Assembly: GCA_007117145.1 (NCBI GenBank)
Contig: SKHC01000057.1
Coordinates: 1-5,206, forward strand
Source of the DNA: Candidatus Woesearchaeota archaeon
GTDB taxonomy: Archaea; Nanobdellota; Nanobdellia; Woesearchaeales; 21-14-0-10-32-9
DNA length: 5,206 nt
Direction of reading: 5' to 3'
The notes under the pieces were generated by a model that worked only from the letters and a program-made list of their open reading frames with translations, made no database searches and was not told the origin of the DNA. The translations under genes were made by a program, and so were the position numbers. Position 1 is the first letter of the stretch. Each line of letters starts with the position of its first letter. Below are positions 4,236 to 5,206 of the stretch, in pieces.

Positions 4236-5206
4236 ATGTTTGATAGGTTTATTGATTTACAAATTAAGTATTCTAAAGCAATCATATTCTTATTCGTGGT
4301 GTTTGTAGCTGTAATGTCCACTTACGCTATTAATCTTCCAATTGACCCCAGTTTTAGCGTTCTTGTAGATAGTGACAGTGAATTTAACACAAATCAACGT
4401 CTTTTTGATAACAATTTTGAGCAAAACAGCGTATTTAGCATATTAGTAGAGCTTGACCCTGCTTCGCAGGTAATCAACAGGCCTAAAAATATTAGCGATG
4501 AAAGAGTTATAAGGTATTTAGAAGAGATTCAAGAATTAATTATTGAAAGCAGATATGTTACAACAGTTAGTCCATACCAGATTAGTGATGACGATAGATT
4601 TGCAAGGATAATAATTGGTGTAGATATACCAAGGCAGAGAAATGCTGAAGATCTTGTAATTAAAGATCTGAATATATATTTGGATGAAATAGGCTCTAGA
4701 CCTGGACTTGAGATAAGTATTACAGGTTTCCCTTTGCTTTTGAATCGGGTAAACACACTTTTAATATCTGATAATCTTAAAGCTATATTATTTACGCTCA
4801 CAAGTATTTTCTTGGTTTTACTTTGGTATTTCAAGAATTTGAGATATAGTTTGCTTGCATTAAGCATTCCATTTAGTAGTGTAATAATACTGGCAGGAGT
4901 TATGACAATTCTTGACATTCCCCTAACAATAACTCTTGCAGCAATTGGAATACTCGTTTTAGGTCTTGGAATAGATTATACTATTCACGTTTTACTATCA
5001 TATAACTTAGAGGTTGAAGGTAAAACTAAATATGAAGCTATACATGCAGCGGTAGATCATTTGAGCAAAGCAATATTTGTAAGTTATGCAACTACACTTG
5101 CAGGTTTTAGTGCATTAATGTTTGGAATTAGCCCAAGTAGTCAAAGTCAAGGAATAGTTTTAGTTATTGGAATAACAATAATATTTATTACAACTGTCGT
5201 TGTCAC
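4236..5206 (+). CDS. RND/MMPL-type membrane transporter, N-terminal part
   Basis: The frame opens at ATG 4236 and continues without a stop for 323 codons to the right edge, so the 3' end is missing. Helix 1 is at about residues 15-33. It is followed by an external domain (about 34-180) that starts with the family-typical FSVLVDSDSEFNTNQ. Helices follow at about 182-199, 206-226, 231-256, 280-298 and 305-323. The signature GLGIDYTIHVLLSY (243-256) in the fourth helix carries the acidic residue D247, expected to take part in proton coupling. This is the layout of the first half of an RND-superfamily MMPL protein. Such exporters move lipids or other hydrophobic molecules using an ion gradient; the substrate here is unknown. 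A full archaeal member is usually about 700-850 residues, so over half may lie outside. It is probably transcribed without a leader. Confidence 0.92.
   Translation, partial: MFDRFIDLQIKYSKAIIFLFVVFVAVMSTYAINLPIDPSFSVLVDSDSEFNTNQRLFDNNFEQNSVFSILVELDPASQVINRPKNISDERVIRYLEEIQELIIESRYVTTVSPYQISDDDRFARIIIGVDIPRQRNAEDLVIKDLNIYLDEIGSRPGLEISITGFPLLLNRVNTLLISDNLKAILFTLTSIFLVLLWYFKNLRYSLLALSIPFSSVIILAGVMTILDIPLTITLAAIGILVLGLGIDYTIHVLLSYNLEVEGKTKYEAIHAAVDHLSKAIFVSYATTLAGFSALMFGISPSSQSQGIVLVIGITIIFITTVVV

Noticed and set aside
4529..4918. 129-residue minus-strand frame
   Set aside because: It is entirely antisense to the RND transporter, whose motifs and helices clearly identify the real frame.

Overview
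This is an AT-rich window that reads as archaeal. The evidence is a type II (archaeal/eukaryotic-type) methionine aminopeptidase, start codons placed about 23-30 bases after TATA-like boxes with no leader, T-run terminators without GC hairpins, GGTG-type Shine-Dalgarno sites where leaders exist, and a tRNA gene with no encoded CCA. Cold-shock-domain proteins are uncommon in archaea. Together with very compact gene packing, they make a DPANN-type lineage (for example Woesearchaeota-like) a reasonable but unproven guess.

Layout. Positions 1-1033 (minus strand) hold a methionine aminopeptidase gene whose stop overlaps the start of a small membrane protein that runs off the left edge. A 74-bp divergent promoter region separates it from a plus-strand unit at 1108-1886. 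That unit contains an M50 site-2-type protease, a 45-residue double-CxxC zinc-ribbon protein overlapping it by ATGA, and, 3 bases later, a tRNA-Thr(CGT) with unusual elbow bases.

From 1972 to 4089 everything is on the minus strand. In transcription order (right to left) there are two cold-shock-domain genes in a diverged tandem duplication, a four-helix membrane protein, a 32-residue single-helix protein, a two-helix YqjE-like protein, and a YqjD/ElaB-like (DUF883-like) tail-anchored protein. The YqjE-like and YqjD-like pair resembles the bacterial yqjDE arrangement. The whole block looks like a membrane and stress physiology neighbourhood. From 4236 a divergent plus-strand gene encodes an RND/MMPL-type transporter cut off by the right edge.

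The main non-coding interest lies around the cold-shock genes. A 33-bp identical repeat with a GTTAATATTAAC palindrome occurs twice. The flank just after both cold-shock stop codons is well conserved. A nine-codon upstream reading frame with its own GGAGG site ends one base before the first cold-shock gene. I found no clearly novel multi-gene defence or mobile system: no CRISPR, transposase or integrase is visible.
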